Below, in pieces: positions 42,376 through 51,125 of a DNA stretch of 64,000 bases. The stretch spans positions 1,109,001 through 1,173,000 of the forward strand of contig NZ_CP107716.1 of the NCBI RefSeq assembly GCF_025854335.1. The letters are read 5' to 3'. Origin of the DNA: Pelagibacterium flavum. GTDB lineage: Bacteria > Pseudomonadota > Alphaproteobacteria > Rhizobiales > Devosiaceae. The notes beneath the pieces are model-generated. The model searched no databases. It saw only the letters and a program-made list of their open reading frames with translations, and was not told the DNA's origin. Both the position numbers and the translations under genes were made by a program. The first letter of the stretch is position 1. Each line of letters starts with the position of its first letter.

Positions 42376-42393
42376 GTTATAAATTTATAACAT
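42374..42393. promoter_or_regulatory. Palindromic operator between ArsR and SRPBCC genes
   Basis: A perfect 20-bp palindrome (ATGTTATAAA / TTTATAACAT) overlaps the ArsR start codon and lies 31 bases before the SRPBCC start. It is AT-rich in a GC-rich region and is probably both the ArsR operator and part of the divergent promoters. Confidence 0.7.
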
Positions 42394-42424
42394 AATGGCC
42401 GAAACGCAAGCGGGAGATCGCGAG

Positions 42425-42886
42425 ATGGAGTTCAAATTCACGGTATCGGGCCGGATTTCAAAGCCGGTCCATGAGGTATTCGAGGCGGTGGCCGATCCGA
42501 AAAAGCTCTCTGGCTATTTCACCACCGGCGGAGCCCAGGGACGTCTCGAAACCGGCGCCACGGTCACCTGGGATTTCCACGATTTCCCCGGCGCGTTTCC
42601 GGTCAATGTTGTGGAGGTGGTGCCCGACGAAAAGATCGTTCTCACCTGGGAAGCGGCGCCCGAAGGCGACGGGAGTGGCAATTACGACACCACCGTGACC
42701 ATGGTTTTCGAGCCGCTGGACGACAACACACGCACGCTCGTCTCGATCACCGAGCAGGGATGGAAGCAGACCGAGACGGGGCTGAAATCGTCGTATAACA
42801 ATTGCGAAGGCTGGACCGGCATGCTCGCGGCCATGAAGGCCTATGTCGAGCATGGCATCAATCTGCGCGATGGCTTTTACAAATAG
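42425..42886 (+). CDS. SRPBCC (AHSA1-like) domain protein 1
   Basis: The product has 153 residues from the ATG at 42425, which has GGGAG eight bases upstream; an in-frame ATG at 42395 has none. The START/Bet v1-like fold is seen from FKFTVSGRISKPVHEVFEAVADPKKLSGYF to TLVSITEQGWKQTETGLKSSYNNCEGWTGMLAAMKAYVEHG. It has no known reaction; such proteins bind hydrophobic ligands. It is co-transcribed with a second, diverged SRPBCC gene eight bases downstream. Confidence 0.85.
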   Translation: MEFKFTVSGRISKPVHEVFEAVADPKKLSGYFTTGGAQGRLETGATVTWDFHDFPGAFPVNVVEVVPDEKIVLTWEAAPEGDGSGNYDTTVTMVFEPLDDNTRTLVSITEQGWKQTETGLKSSYNNCEGWTGMLAAMKAYVEHGINLRDGFYK

Positions 42887-42894
42887 GAGGCGGC

Positions 42895-43347
42895 ATGCCC
42901 AATGTTATCGCGAAAACCGAGCATCACTTTCCCAGTCTTTCAGCTGGCGAAGTCTATGCGGCATGGCTCGATCCGGCCGCAGTGCGGGCCTGGATGCAGC
43001 GCAACCTCGAGCGCACGGGACGTTCGGCGCGCATCACTGAAATCACGATCGATCCCAGGGTCGGTGGCAAATACCGGTTCTCCGACATCGACGATGAGGG
43101 GCAGGAGAACCCCGCCTGGGGTTATTATCGCGAGCTGATGCCAGGTCGCCGAATTGTCTTTACCTGGTTTGTCGAACCTGCCGAAGAGGCTGAAGACAAT
43201 TCAACGGTGACCCTGGAACTCCGCCCGGACGGGGAGGGATGCGTGGCGATCATGGCCCATGAAATGGACGCGCAATGGGCCGACTATATCGAACCGACCG
43301 CCAAGGCTTGGAAGGGCATGCTTGAATCGATCGAGGAGAGCACCTAG
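42895..43347 (+). CDS. SRPBCC (AHSA1-like) domain protein 2
   Basis: The product has 150 residues, with start ATG at 42895 after AGGAGG. It has the same fold as its neighbour (HFPSLSAGEVYAAWLDPAAVRAWMQRNL, ITIDPRVGGKYRF, GYYRELMPGRRIVFTWFVEPAEEAEDNSTVTLELRPDG, AKAWKGMLESIEE) but a clearly different sequence. With the ArsR gene it makes a small regulator-effector cassette inserted between the allantoin genes. Its stop overlaps the convergent puuE-uraD stop by four bases. Confidence 0.85.
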   Translation: MPNVIAKTEHHFPSLSAGEVYAAWLDPAAVRAWMQRNLERTGRSARITEITIDPRVGGKYRFSDIDDEGQENPAWGYYRELMPGRRIVFTWFVEPAEEAEDNSTVTLELRPDGEGCVAIMAHEMDAQWADYIEPTAKAWKGMLESIEEST

Positions 43348-44762
43348 TCCGCAAACAGCGCCTCGATCCGCAATTGCGCGATGCGTTCGACCTGGGCGCA
43401 GGCGGTGGCGAATTCGGTGTCGCGGTCGTTTTCGAGACGATTCTTGAACGCTTCGAGGATCGACGCCTTGGTGTTGTCGCGCACTGCGATAATGAAGGGG
43501 AAGCCGAATTTTTCGACATAGCGCGTGTTGAGGTCGGTAAAGGTTGCCCGCTCCCCGTCAGTCAGCGCATCGAGACCGGCCGAGGCTTGTTCGGAGGTCG
43601 AATCTGCGGTGAGCCGCCTGGCGGCCGCCAGTTTTCCGGCGAGGTCCGGATGGGCATTGAGCACGCCGAGCCGCTCGTCGTCGGACGCCATGCGGAACTG
43701 GTTGCGCAGGGCAAAGTGGATGCCGAGCGGGCTGTCGTTCGCCGGCCCCAGCTCGGCCTCCCAGGCCCGCTGTGCGATAAAGGGGGAATGCTCAAACACG
43801 CCGCCGAATGTCGCCATGAAGCTCTCGGCGTCCATTTGCGAGGGCGCGAGGCGGGGCGGCTGATAGGGGTGGTGATCGGCCCAGTGCCGGGCGATATCGA
43901 CCCGCCTCGCGACCCAGACCTTGTCGAAACCCCCGATATAGTCGACGAAGCGCCTCAGCCCTTCAAATCGTCCCGGTTGTCCGACGAGACGGCAATGCAG
44001 GCCGATCGACATCATCTTGGGGCTGCCCTCCTCGCCTTCGCGATAGAGGCAATCGAAGCTGTCCTTGAGCGCCTGGAAAAACTCTTCGCCATTGGCAAAG
44101 CCCGAGGCGGTAACGAACCGCATATCGTTATTCGCCAGCGTGTAGGGAATGATAAGCTGCGGCTTTGCGTTGTGAACCCGCCAGTATGGAAGGTCATCGT
44201 CATAGGTGTCGGAGATGTAGGCAAAGCCGCCCTGTTCTGACACCAGATCCACGGTGTTGACCGAACAGCGCCCCGTGTACCAGCCAAGCGGTCGCGAGCC
44301 CGTGGCGACGGTATGAAGGCGCACCGCTTGGGCGATCTGGTCGGCCTCGTCCTGCCGCTCCATGTCCTTGTGCTCGACCCATTTATAGCCATGGGAGGCA
44401 ATTTCCCAATCGGCGTCGAGCATGGCCTGCACCTGCTGTGGCGCGCGCATCAGCGCGGTGGCGACGCCATAGACGGTTAGGGGCAGTTCCGCTTGCGTGA
44501 AAAGCTTGTGCAGCCGCCAGAACCCGGCGCGGGCGCCGTATTCATACATGGATTCGATGTTCCAGTGCCGGGCACCGGGCCAGGGCGCCGCGCCCACCAC
44601 ATCGGCCAGAAAGGCTTCGGACGCGTCGTCGCCATGCAGGATGTTGTTTTCCCCGCCCTCCTCGTAATTGAGGACGAACTGGACTGCGACATTGGCCCCG
44701 CCGGGCCAATTGGCATGGGGCGGGTTGGGGCCGTGACCGGCCAGATCGCGGGGATAACGCAT
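43344..44762 (-). CDS. puuE: Bifunctional allantoinase (PuuE) / OHCU decarboxylase (UraD)
   Basis: The product has 472 residues from the ATG at 44762, chosen because GGAG lies six bases upstream and MRYPRDLAGHGPNPPHANWPGG matches the family start. Residues ~1-300 are a polysaccharide-deacetylase-fold, metal-independent-type allantoinase (FVLNYEEGGENNILHGD, EIASHGYKWVEH, WYTGRCSVNT). Residues ~310-470 are an OHCU decarboxylase with NAHPDLAGKLA, SEQASAGLDALTDGE and YVEKFGFPFIIAVRDN. The fused enzyme would decarboxylate 5-hydroxy-OHCU to (S)-allantoin and then hydrolyse it to allantoate. It is divergent from uraH-xdhABC. Confidence 0.92.
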   Translation of the reverse strand: MRYPRDLAGHGPNPPHANWPGGANVAVQFVLNYEEGGENNILHGDDASEAFLADVVGAAPWPGARHWNIESMYEYGARAGFWRLHKLFTQAELPLTVYGVATALMRAPQQVQAMLDADWEIASHGYKWVEHKDMERQDEADQIAQAVRLHTVATGSRPLGWYTGRCSVNTVDLVSEQGGFAYISDTYDDDLPYWRVHNAKPQLIIPYTLANNDMRFVTASGFANGEEFFQALKDSFDCLYREGEEGSPKMMSIGLHCRLVGQPGRFEGLRRFVDYIGGFDKVWVARRVDIARHWADHHPYQPPRLAPSQMDAESFMATFGGVFEHSPFIAQRAWEAELGPANDSPLGIHFALRNQFRMASDDERLGVLNAHPDLAGKLAAARRLTADSTSEQASAGLDALTDGERATFTDLNTRYVEKFGFPFIIAVRDNTKASILEAFKNRLENDRDTEFATACAQVERIAQLRIEALFAD

Positions 44763-44810
44763 GGCGCACTCCATGACGGACATACAAAACAGGAGCTTAC
44801 CTTAGACACA

Positions 44811-44837
44811 AATTTTTCGATCATGTGGTAAAAAATT
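44811..44837. promoter_or_regulatory. Inverted repeat in the puuE/uraH divergent promoter
   Basis: AATTTTT (44811-44817) and AAAAATT (44831-44837) form an inverted repeat with a 13-base centre between the divergent allantoin and urate genes. A GC-rich hairpin GCCCC…GGGGC and AATTTTT follow at 44846-44869, just before uraH. The regulator is unknown. Confidence 0.35.
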
Positions 44838-44911
44838 CTGCCCCCGCCCCCTTTCGCGGGGCAATTTTTGGGTTGATAGTCGGGGGAAATCCAATGGCGC
44901 TTGGAGCAGGC

Positions 44912-45268
44912 ATGACCACAACCGGACGGCTGACGACCCACGTTCTCGATACCGCGAACGGGACCCCTGCCAAGGGAATGACCATCGATCTTTACAGGGT
45001 CGATGGGGATGCGGCGGTGTTCGAGCGGTCGGTGGTCACCAATGCTGACGGGCGGTGCGACGGGCCATTGCTGGAAGGGGAGGCATTTGCGGAAGGGGCA
45101 TACCGGCTGAACTTCCATGTCGGCGAGTATTTCAGCAAAATCAACGGCAAAGCGGTGGATTTCCTGGACGTGGTGGCGGTGGATTTCCGGGTGAGCGACG
45201 GTGGGGCGCACTATCACGTGCCGCTGCTGGTTTCGCCCTTCGGCTATTCGACCTATCGCGGGAGCTGA
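44912..45268 (+). CDS. uraH: 5-hydroxyisourate hydrolase
   Basis: The product has 118 residues from the ATG at 44912 (GGAG five bases before); an ATG at 44894 with its own SD would add six residues. This transthyretin-like protein has the family's three marks: GRLTTHVLDTANGTPAKGM at the start (catalytic His), the arginine in the RVDGDAAVFERSVVTNADGR region, and the C-terminal YRGS. It hydrolyses 5-hydroxyisourate to OHCU, linking PuuD to the UraD domain. The next gene begins two bases after its stop. Confidence 0.93.
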   Translation: MTTTGRLTTHVLDTANGTPAKGMTIDLYRVDGDAAVFERSVVTNADGRCDGPLLEGEAFAEGAYRLNFHVGEYFSKINGKAVDFLDVVAVDFRVSDGGAHYHVPLLVSPFGYSTYRGS

Positions 45269-45270
45269 TC

Positions 45271-46728
45271 TTGGAAACGCGCACCACTGTCCGCTTCTAT
45301 CTTAACGGCGATCTGGTCGAGCTGGATGCGCTCGAGCCGGATCGGACGCTGCTCGATTTCCTGCGCCTGGACCGTGTCTTGCGTGGGACCAAGGAGGGCT
45401 GCGCAGAGGGGGATTGCGGGGCCTGTACGGTCATTGTCGGTCGCATGGATGGTGGCGTTGTGCGCTATTTGCCCGCAAATGCGTGCATAATGCTGGTGTC
45501 GATGCTGGACGGCGCGCATGTGGTGACCGTTGAGCATCTCAAGGGCGCCGATGGCGGTTTGCATCCGGTGCAACAGGCCATGGTCGATTACCATGGCAGC
45601 CAGTGCGGGTTCTGCACGCCGGGGTTCGTGATGAGCCTTTACGGGTTGTGGCTGGCCAATCCCAGTCCATCCGTTCCCGAGATCGAAAAGGCGCTGCAGG
45701 GCAATCTGTGCCGTTGTACGGGGTATGCGCCGATCGTCCGGGCGGCACAGGCCGTCTCCAATTACGGGTCGGTGCTCGAAGACGTGCTCAACAGGGAGCG
45801 CGATGCGATCATTGCAAACCTGACCGCGCTCAGGGACGGGCGGCGGGTGGTTGTCGAGGGGACGCGGGGCAAGACGATCATTCCGGCCAATGTCGATGAT
45901 CTTGCGGCGGTGCTCGAAGGGTTGCCGGAAGCAACGCTTGTCGCGGGGGCGACCGATGTGGGGCTGTGGGTCACCAAATTCATGCGCGAGATCGCCCCAG
46001 TGGTGATCGTGGGGCATCTGATGGGGGAGGTGTCCGTCGAGGATGGACGCATCGTTTTCGGGGCGGGGGTGAGCTACGCCAGGGTGTTTGAGACCATCGC
46101 CACTCACATTCCGCAGATGGTCGAGTTGTTCGATCGGATCGGCGGCGTGCAGGTGCGGGCCATGGGAACCATCGGCGGCAATATCGCCAATGGCTCACCA
46201 ATCGGCGACACGCCGCCGCCGCTGATCGCGCTGGGGGCCGAGGTTACATTGCGCAAGGGTGATCGCCGTCGCGTGGTGAGGCTCGAGGAGTTCTTCATCG
46301 CCTATGGCAAGCAGGACCGGGAGAAGGGAGAGTTTGTCGAAAGCGTCTCGGTGCCCCTGCCGGGGGCCGATGAGTTGTTCGGGGTCCACAAGGTTACCAA
46401 GCGGCGGGAGGAGGATATCACTGCAACGCTGGGGGCGTTTCGCATCAAGGTTGCCGACGGCGTGGTGGCCGGAGCGGTCATCGCCTTTGGGGGCATGGCC
46501 GCGACCCCAAAGCGGGCAAGGGCGGTCGAGGCGGCGCTGATCGGCAAGCCCTGGACGCTTGAGACGGTCGAAGCCGCGCTGGACAAATTCGAGGAGGATT
46601 TCCAGCCTCTGACCGATTGGCGGGCCAGCGCTGACTACCGGATGCTGGCTGCGAAAAACCTTCTGAAGCGGGTCTATTTCGAGACTATCGAAGGGCCGAG
46701 CCATATCGTTCGGCATGAGGTGGCATAA
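45271..46728 (+). CDS. xdhA: Xanthine dehydrogenase small subunit (2Fe-2S and FAD)
   Basis: The product has 485 residues from a TTG at 45271 preceded by GGGAGC; the frame is open further upstream only as shadow. The ferredoxin-like cluster is bound by GCAEGDCGACT, the second cluster by SQCGFCTPGFVMS and NLCRCTGY. The FAD domain starts near residue 200 (TIIPANVDDLAAVLEGLPEATLVAGATDVGLWVTKF; GTIGGNIANGSPIGDTPPPLIALGA). It passes electrons from the molybdenum site to NAD. Its stop overlaps the xdhB ATG by one base. Confidence 0.94.
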   Translation: METRTTVRFYLNGDLVELDALEPDRTLLDFLRLDRVLRGTKEGCAEGDCGACTVIVGRMDGGVVRYLPANACIMLVSMLDGAHVVTVEHLKGADGGLHPVQQAMVDYHGSQCGFCTPGFVMSLYGLWLANPSPSVPEIEKALQGNLCRCTGYAPIVRAAQAVSNYGSVLEDVLNRERDAIIANLTALRDGRRVVVEGTRGKTIIPANVDDLAAVLEGLPEATLVAGATDVGLWVTKFMREIAPVVIVGHLMGEVSVEDGRIVFGAGVSYARVFETIATHIPQMVELFDRIGGVQVRAMGTIGGNIANGSPIGDTPPPLIALGAEVTLRKGDRRRVVRLEEFFIAYGKQDREKGEFVESVSVPLPGADELFGVHKVTKRREEDITATLGAFRIKVADGVVAGAVIAFGGMAATPKRARAVEAALIGKPWTLETVEAALDKFEEDFQPLTDWRASADYRMLAAKNLLKRVYFETIEGPSHIVRHEVA

Positions 46729-49064
46729 TGACCGCGCTCGATAACAAGCCCGCCATTCGTGGCGGCGTGCATGTGCCGCAAAAGCACGATTCCGGGCACA
46801 AGCATGTGTCGGGAACGGCGGAATACATCGATGATATGGTTGAGCCGGCGGGCACGCTGCATGCGTATCTTGGGCTTTCCACCAGCGCGCACGGGGAAAT
46901 CGTGTCGCTCGACCTCGAGCCCGTGCGGCGGGCGCCGGGCGTGCTCGGGGTGCTGACGGCGGACGATGTGCCTGGGCACAACGATATTTCGCAGCCCGGC
47001 AAGCATGACGAGCCGATCTTTGCCGAAACGCGCGTCGAATTTTTCGGGCAGCCGCTTTTCGCGGTGGTCGCAACCACGCGCGAAGCGGCGCGGCGCGCGG
47101 CGAAACTGGCGCAGGTCAGTTATACCGAACTGCCCTTTGCGCTCGATGTCGGCGCGGCGCGGGCGGCAGGTGGAGCATTGGTGACGCCGGGCATGAAGCT
47201 CGAACGCGGCGACGTTACTGCGGGCATGGCGGCTGCCAGAAACCGGGTTAAAGGCTCGATGGAGATGGGCGGACAGGACCATTTCTATCTCGAAGGCCAT
47301 ATCGCTTTGGCGATCCCCGGCGAGGATGATGAGGTAACCGTTCACTCCTCCACCCAGCACCCGAGCGAGGTCCAGCATATGGTGGGGCACGCGTTGGGTG
47401 TGCCCTCCAACGCGGTCAATGTCGTAGTGCGCCGCATGGGCGGGGGGTTCGGGGGCAAGGAAACCCAGAGCAATCTGTTTGCCGCGGTGGCGGCCATCGC
47501 GGCGAAAAAATTCGGCCGCGCCGTCAAGATCAGGCCCGACCGGGACGACGACATGATCGCCACGGGCAAGCGGCACGATTTCGTCGTCGACTACGAAGTC
47601 GGTTATGACGATGAGGGGCGGATTGAAGCGGTGGACGCGGTTTTCGCCGCGCGCTGCGGGTTTTCCGCGGACCTTTCCGGGCCGGTGACCGACCGGGCGC
47701 TGTTTCATGCGGACAACGCATATTATTATCCCAATGTGCGGCTCAAATCCGAGCCGCTCAAGACCAATACGGTTTCCAACACCGCGTTTCGCGGGTTCGG
47801 CGGGCCGCAGGGCATGGTGGGCTGCGAGCGCTGGATCGAGGACATCGCCTATGCGCTTGGCAAGGATCCGCTCGATATTCGCAAGGCCAATTTCTATGGC
47901 GATACCGACCGCAACCTCACGCCCTACCATCAGACGGTCACCGACAACATCATCGGGCGGGTGGTCGATGAGCTTGAGGCAAGCTCGGACTATCGCAGGC
48001 GGCGCGAAGATATCATCGCCTTCAACAGGACGTCCAGGGTCCTCAAGCGCGGCATCGCGCTGACGCCGGTCAAGTTCGGGATCAGCTTTACCATGACGGC
48101 CTTCAACCAGGCCGGGGCGCTTGTTCATGTTTATCGCGACGGGTCGATCCATCTCAACCATGGCGGCACCGAGATGGGGCAGGGGCTTTACGTCAAGGTG
48201 GCGCAGGTTCTGGCCGATTGCTTCCAGATTGATCTCGACAAGGTCAAGATCACAGCTACGACCACAGGCAAGGTGCCCAACACCTCGGCAACTGCAGCCT
48301 CGTCGGGCTCGGACCTCAATGGCATGGCTGCGGCCAATGCCGCCGAGCAGATCAAGGACCGGTTGGTCCGGTTTGCTATGAACAAATTCAGTGTGCCCGA
48401 GGACGCTGTTTCGTTCGAGCCCAATTGCGTGATGGTGGGCAATCAGCGCCATGACTGGGCCGATTTCATCGATCAGGCCTATCTGGCCCGCGTGCAGCTT
48501 TCGGCCGCGGGATTTTACAAGACGCCGGACATTCACTGGGACCGTGCAGCGGGCAAGGGGCAGCCCTTTTATTACTTTGCTTATGGCGCTGCGTGTTCGG
48601 AGGTGGTGGTGGACAGCCTGACCGGAGAATACATGGTCGAGCGGGTCGATGTGCTGCACGATGTGGGCAAATCGCTCAACCCGGCCATCGATATCGGGCA
48701 GATCGAGGGTGGGTTCATCCAGGGCATGGGGTGGCTCACAACCGAGGAATTGTGGTGGGACGACAAGGGGCAGTTGCGCACGCACGCGCCCTCCACATAC
48801 AAGATCCCGGTCGTTTCCGACGTCCCCAAGATTTTTGACGTGAAGCTGGCCGAATGGTCGGCCAACACCGCCCCAACCATCCGCCGTTCCAAGGCGGTGG
48901 GCGAGCCCCCGTTCATGCTGGCGCTTTCGGTACTCGAAGCGCTCTCGATGGCTGCGGCCAGCGTTGCCGACTATAAGATCGCGCCGCGTATGGATGCTCC
49001 GGCCACGCCCGAACGGGTGCTGATGACCATCGAACGGCTCAGGCGCGAGGCGGCCGGGCGGTGA
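46728..49064 (+). CDS. xdhB: Xanthine dehydrogenase large subunit (molybdopterin)
   Basis: This 778-residue Moco-binding subunit has the cofactor loops intact: RRMGGGFGGKETQSN, FRGFGGPQGM, GGTEMGQGLYVKVAQ and TSATAASSGSDLNGMAA. The catalytic glutamate is in RSKAVGEPPFMLALSV near the C-terminus, and the arginine in NTAFRGFG fits the substrate-orienting residue of xanthine oxidoreductases. It hydroxylates hypoxanthine and xanthine to urate. The end overlaps the GTG start of xdhC by four bases. Confidence 0.95.
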   Translation: MTALDNKPAIRGGVHVPQKHDSGHKHVSGTAEYIDDMVEPAGTLHAYLGLSTSAHGEIVSLDLEPVRRAPGVLGVLTADDVPGHNDISQPGKHDEPIFAETRVEFFGQPLFAVVATTREAARRAAKLAQVSYTELPFALDVGAARAAGGALVTPGMKLERGDVTAGMAAARNRVKGSMEMGGQDHFYLEGHIALAIPGEDDEVTVHSSTQHPSEVQHMVGHALGVPSNAVNVVVRRMGGGFGGKETQSNLFAAVAAIAAKKFGRAVKIRPDRDDDMIATGKRHDFVVDYEVGYDDEGRIEAVDAVFAARCGFSADLSGPVTDRALFHADNAYYYPNVRLKSEPLKTNTVSNTAFRGFGGPQGMVGCERWIEDIAYALGKDPLDIRKANFYGDTDRNLTPYHQTVTDNIIGRVVDELEASSDYRRRREDIIAFNRTSRVLKRGIALTPVKFGISFTMTAFNQAGALVHVYRDGSIHLNHGGTEMGQGLYVKVAQVLADCFQIDLDKVKITATTTGKVPNTSATAASSGSDLNGMAAANAAEQIKDRLVRFAMNKFSVPEDAVSFEPNCVMVGNQRHDWADFIDQAYLARVQLSAAGFYKTPDIHWDRAAGKGQPFYYFAYGAACSEVVVDSLTGEYMVERVDVLHDVGKSLNPAIDIGQIEGGFIQGMGWLTTEELWWDDKGQLRTHAPSTYKIPVVSDVPKIFDVKLAEWSANTAPTIRRSKAVGEPPFMLALSVLEALSMAAASVADYKIAPRMDAPATPERVLMTIERLRREAAGR

Positions 49065-49897
49065 GCGTTACCCCGCAACAGCTGCGCGACTTTCTCAACC
49101 GCCACAGGCAAGCCGTGCTGGTCGAGGTGACGGAAGCGAAGGGATCGACACCGCGCGAGGCCGGAGCGTGGATGGTGGTCTCGTCCGAGGACGAAATCGG
49201 TACCATTGGCGGTGGGCAGCTCGAGTTTCTGGCAATCGCAAGGGCGCGGGAGGCGTTGGCTTCGGGGGAAGCTGCGGCGGCGCTCGATATCCCGCTTGGG
49301 CCCGAAATCGGACAATGCTGCGGCGGACGGGTGGCAATCGGCATGCGGGCGGTCGATGCGGATGTGGCCCAAGATGTGCGGGTGCGTGCCGAACGGGCCT
49401 ATATGGCGCGGCCACACGTTTATGTGTTCGGGGCCGGGCATGTAGGCAATGCGCTGGGTCAGGCGCTGTCGCTTTTGCCGCTGCGCACGCTGGTCGTGGA
49501 CAATCGCGCGGCCGAAATCGCCAGGGTTCCGCGCGGGGTGGAAGCGCGGCACGCTCCGGTGGCTGAAGCGCTGGTTCGGGAGGCGCCGAAGGGATCGTGT
49601 TTTGTTGTTCTCACCCACGATCACGGGCTCGATTTCCTTATCGCGTCCGAAGCGCTGATGCGGGACGATTCCGCCTATGTGGGGATGATCGGATCGAAAA
49701 CCAAAAAAGCCACCTTCAAAAGCTGGCTTTCCGATATGGGGCTGGATACGGGGATGGTCGAAAAACTCGCCATGCCGATTGGCGGAGCCGATGTGCACGA
49801 CAAGCGGCCCGAGGTGATCGCGGCGCTCACGGCGGCAGAGATTTTGCGGGCTCTGGCCGATCAGGATTTAGGATTAGGGCAAACCATAAATGACTGA
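49061..49897 (+). CDS. xdhC: Xanthine dehydrogenase accessory protein XdhC
   Basis: The product has 278 residues with a GTG start overlapping xdhB. The N-terminal XdhC/CoxI domain shows VLVEVTEAKGSTPREAGAWMVVS, GTIGGGQLEF and GPEIGQCCGGRVAI with the cysteine pair. The C-terminal Rossmann domain shows VYVFGAGHVGNALGQAL and YVGMIGSKTKKATF. XdhC carries and sulfurates the molybdenum cofactor before inserting it into XdhB. Its stop overlaps puuD by eight bases. Confidence 0.94.
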   Translation: MSVTPQQLRDFLNRHRQAVLVEVTEAKGSTPREAGAWMVVSSEDEIGTIGGGQLEFLAIARAREALASGEAAAALDIPLGPEIGQCCGGRVAIGMRAVDADVAQDVRVRAERAYMARPHVYVFGAGHVGNALGQALSLLPLRTLVVDNRAAEIARVPRGVEARHAPVAEALVREAPKGSCFVVLTHDHGLDFLIASEALMRDDSAYVGMIGSKTKKATFKSWLSDMGLDTGMVEKLAMPIGGADVHDKRPEVIAALTAAEILRALADQDLGLGQTIND

Positions 49898-51125
49898 TTT
49901 CACGCTGTTTTGGGAATGGATGGCGTTTGCCGTGCGTTGGAGCCATGTGATCGTGGGGATCGCGTGGATCGGATCGTCCTTCTATTTCATCGCGCTCGAT
50001 CTCGGGCTGCGCAAGCATGCCGATCTGCCAGCCGGGGTGCAGGGCGAGGAGTGGCAGGTGCATGGGGGCGGATTCTACCACGTCAACAAATACATGGTCG
50101 CGCCGCCCAACCTGCCCGAGCACCTGGTCTGGTTCAAATGGGAGAGCTATTCGACCTGGCTGACCGGGTTTGCGATGCTCATCATCGTCTATTACGCCGG
50201 CGCCGACCTGTTCCTGATCGACCGCACCGTGTTGGATGTCGATGCGCCGGTTGCCATCGGCATATCGCTGGCCTCGCTGGCGCTCGGATGGGTGCTCTAC
50301 GATCTGCTCTGCAAGTCACCGCTGGGCAAAAGCCAGAACGGGCTGATGATCGTCCTGTTTGCGATCCTTCTGGCCATGTCGTGGGGCTATATGCAGGTGT
50401 TCACCGGCCGCGCCGCCTTTCTGCATATGGGCGCATTCACGGCGACAATCATGTCGGCGAACGTCTTTTTCATCATCATTCCCAACCAGAAGAAGATCGT
50501 CGTTTCGATGAAGGCCGGCGAGGCGCCCGATCCGGCGCTTGGGGCGCAGAGCAAGCAGCGCAGCGTGCACAACAATTACCTGACGCTGCCGGTGCTGTTC
50601 TTCATGCTCTCGAACCATTACCCGCTGGCGTTCGCGACCGAATACAGCTGGGCGATCGCCGGACTGATCTTTCTCATTGGGGTTGTGATCCGGCATTTCT
50701 TCAACACCATGCATTCAACAGGGCGGCGCGAATACTGGACGTTTGCGCTGGCACTGGTGCTGTTTATCGGGATCATCTGGCTTTCGAGCTATCCGAAAGC
50801 GCGGGCCGAAACCGGAGACGTCGCGCTCAGCTCGACTGCGCAGAGTTTTCTCGAAGATGCCCATTTTCAGCAGGCGTCCCAGATTGTGCTGGGTCGATGT
50901 TCGATGTGCCATGCCGCCGAGCCTGCCTATGACGGCGTGCATATGGCGCCAAAGGATGTGCGGCTCGACACGCCCGAGCTGATCGCCGAACATGCACGGG
51001 AAATCTACATCCAGTCGGCGCGCAGCCATGCCATGCCACCGGGCAATGTGTCGTTCATGACCGATGAGGAGCGGCAGATGCTGACCGTCTGGTATCAGTC
51101 GGTAACCGGGGAGCGGAGCCTGTGA
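49890..51125 (+). CDS. puuD: Membrane urate hydroxylase PuuD with C-terminal cytochrome c
   Basis: The product has 411 residues. The first ~310 contain eight hydrophobic helices of the DUF989/urate oxidase type (FAVRWSHVIVGIAWIGSSFYFIALD, HGGGFYHVNKYMVAP, NHYPLAFATEYSWAI). The C-terminal ~100 residues carry a c-type heme site CSMCH (about residues 337-341) and a later methionine in HAMPPGNVSFM as sixth ligand. It oxidises urate to 5-hydroxyisourate and passes electrons to the respiratory chain instead of making peroxide. It lies between XDH and guanine deaminase genes with overlapping ends. Confidence 0.93.
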   Translation: MTDFTLFWEWMAFAVRWSHVIVGIAWIGSSFYFIALDLGLRKHADLPAGVQGEEWQVHGGGFYHVNKYMVAPPNLPEHLVWFKWESYSTWLTGFAMLIIVYYAGADLFLIDRTVLDVDAPVAIGISLASLALGWVLYDLLCKSPLGKSQNGLMIVLFAILLAMSWGYMQVFTGRAAFLHMGAFTATIMSANVFFIIIPNQKKIVVSMKAGEAPDPALGAQSKQRSVHNNYLTLPVLFFMLSNHYPLAFATEYSWAIAGLIFLIGVVIRHFFNTMHSTGRREYWTFALALVLFIGIIWLSSYPKARAETGDVALSSTAQSFLEDAHFQQASQIVLGRCSMCHAAEPAYDGVHMAPKDVRLDTPELIAEHAREIYIQSARSHAMPPGNVSFMTDEERQMLTVWYQSVTGERSL

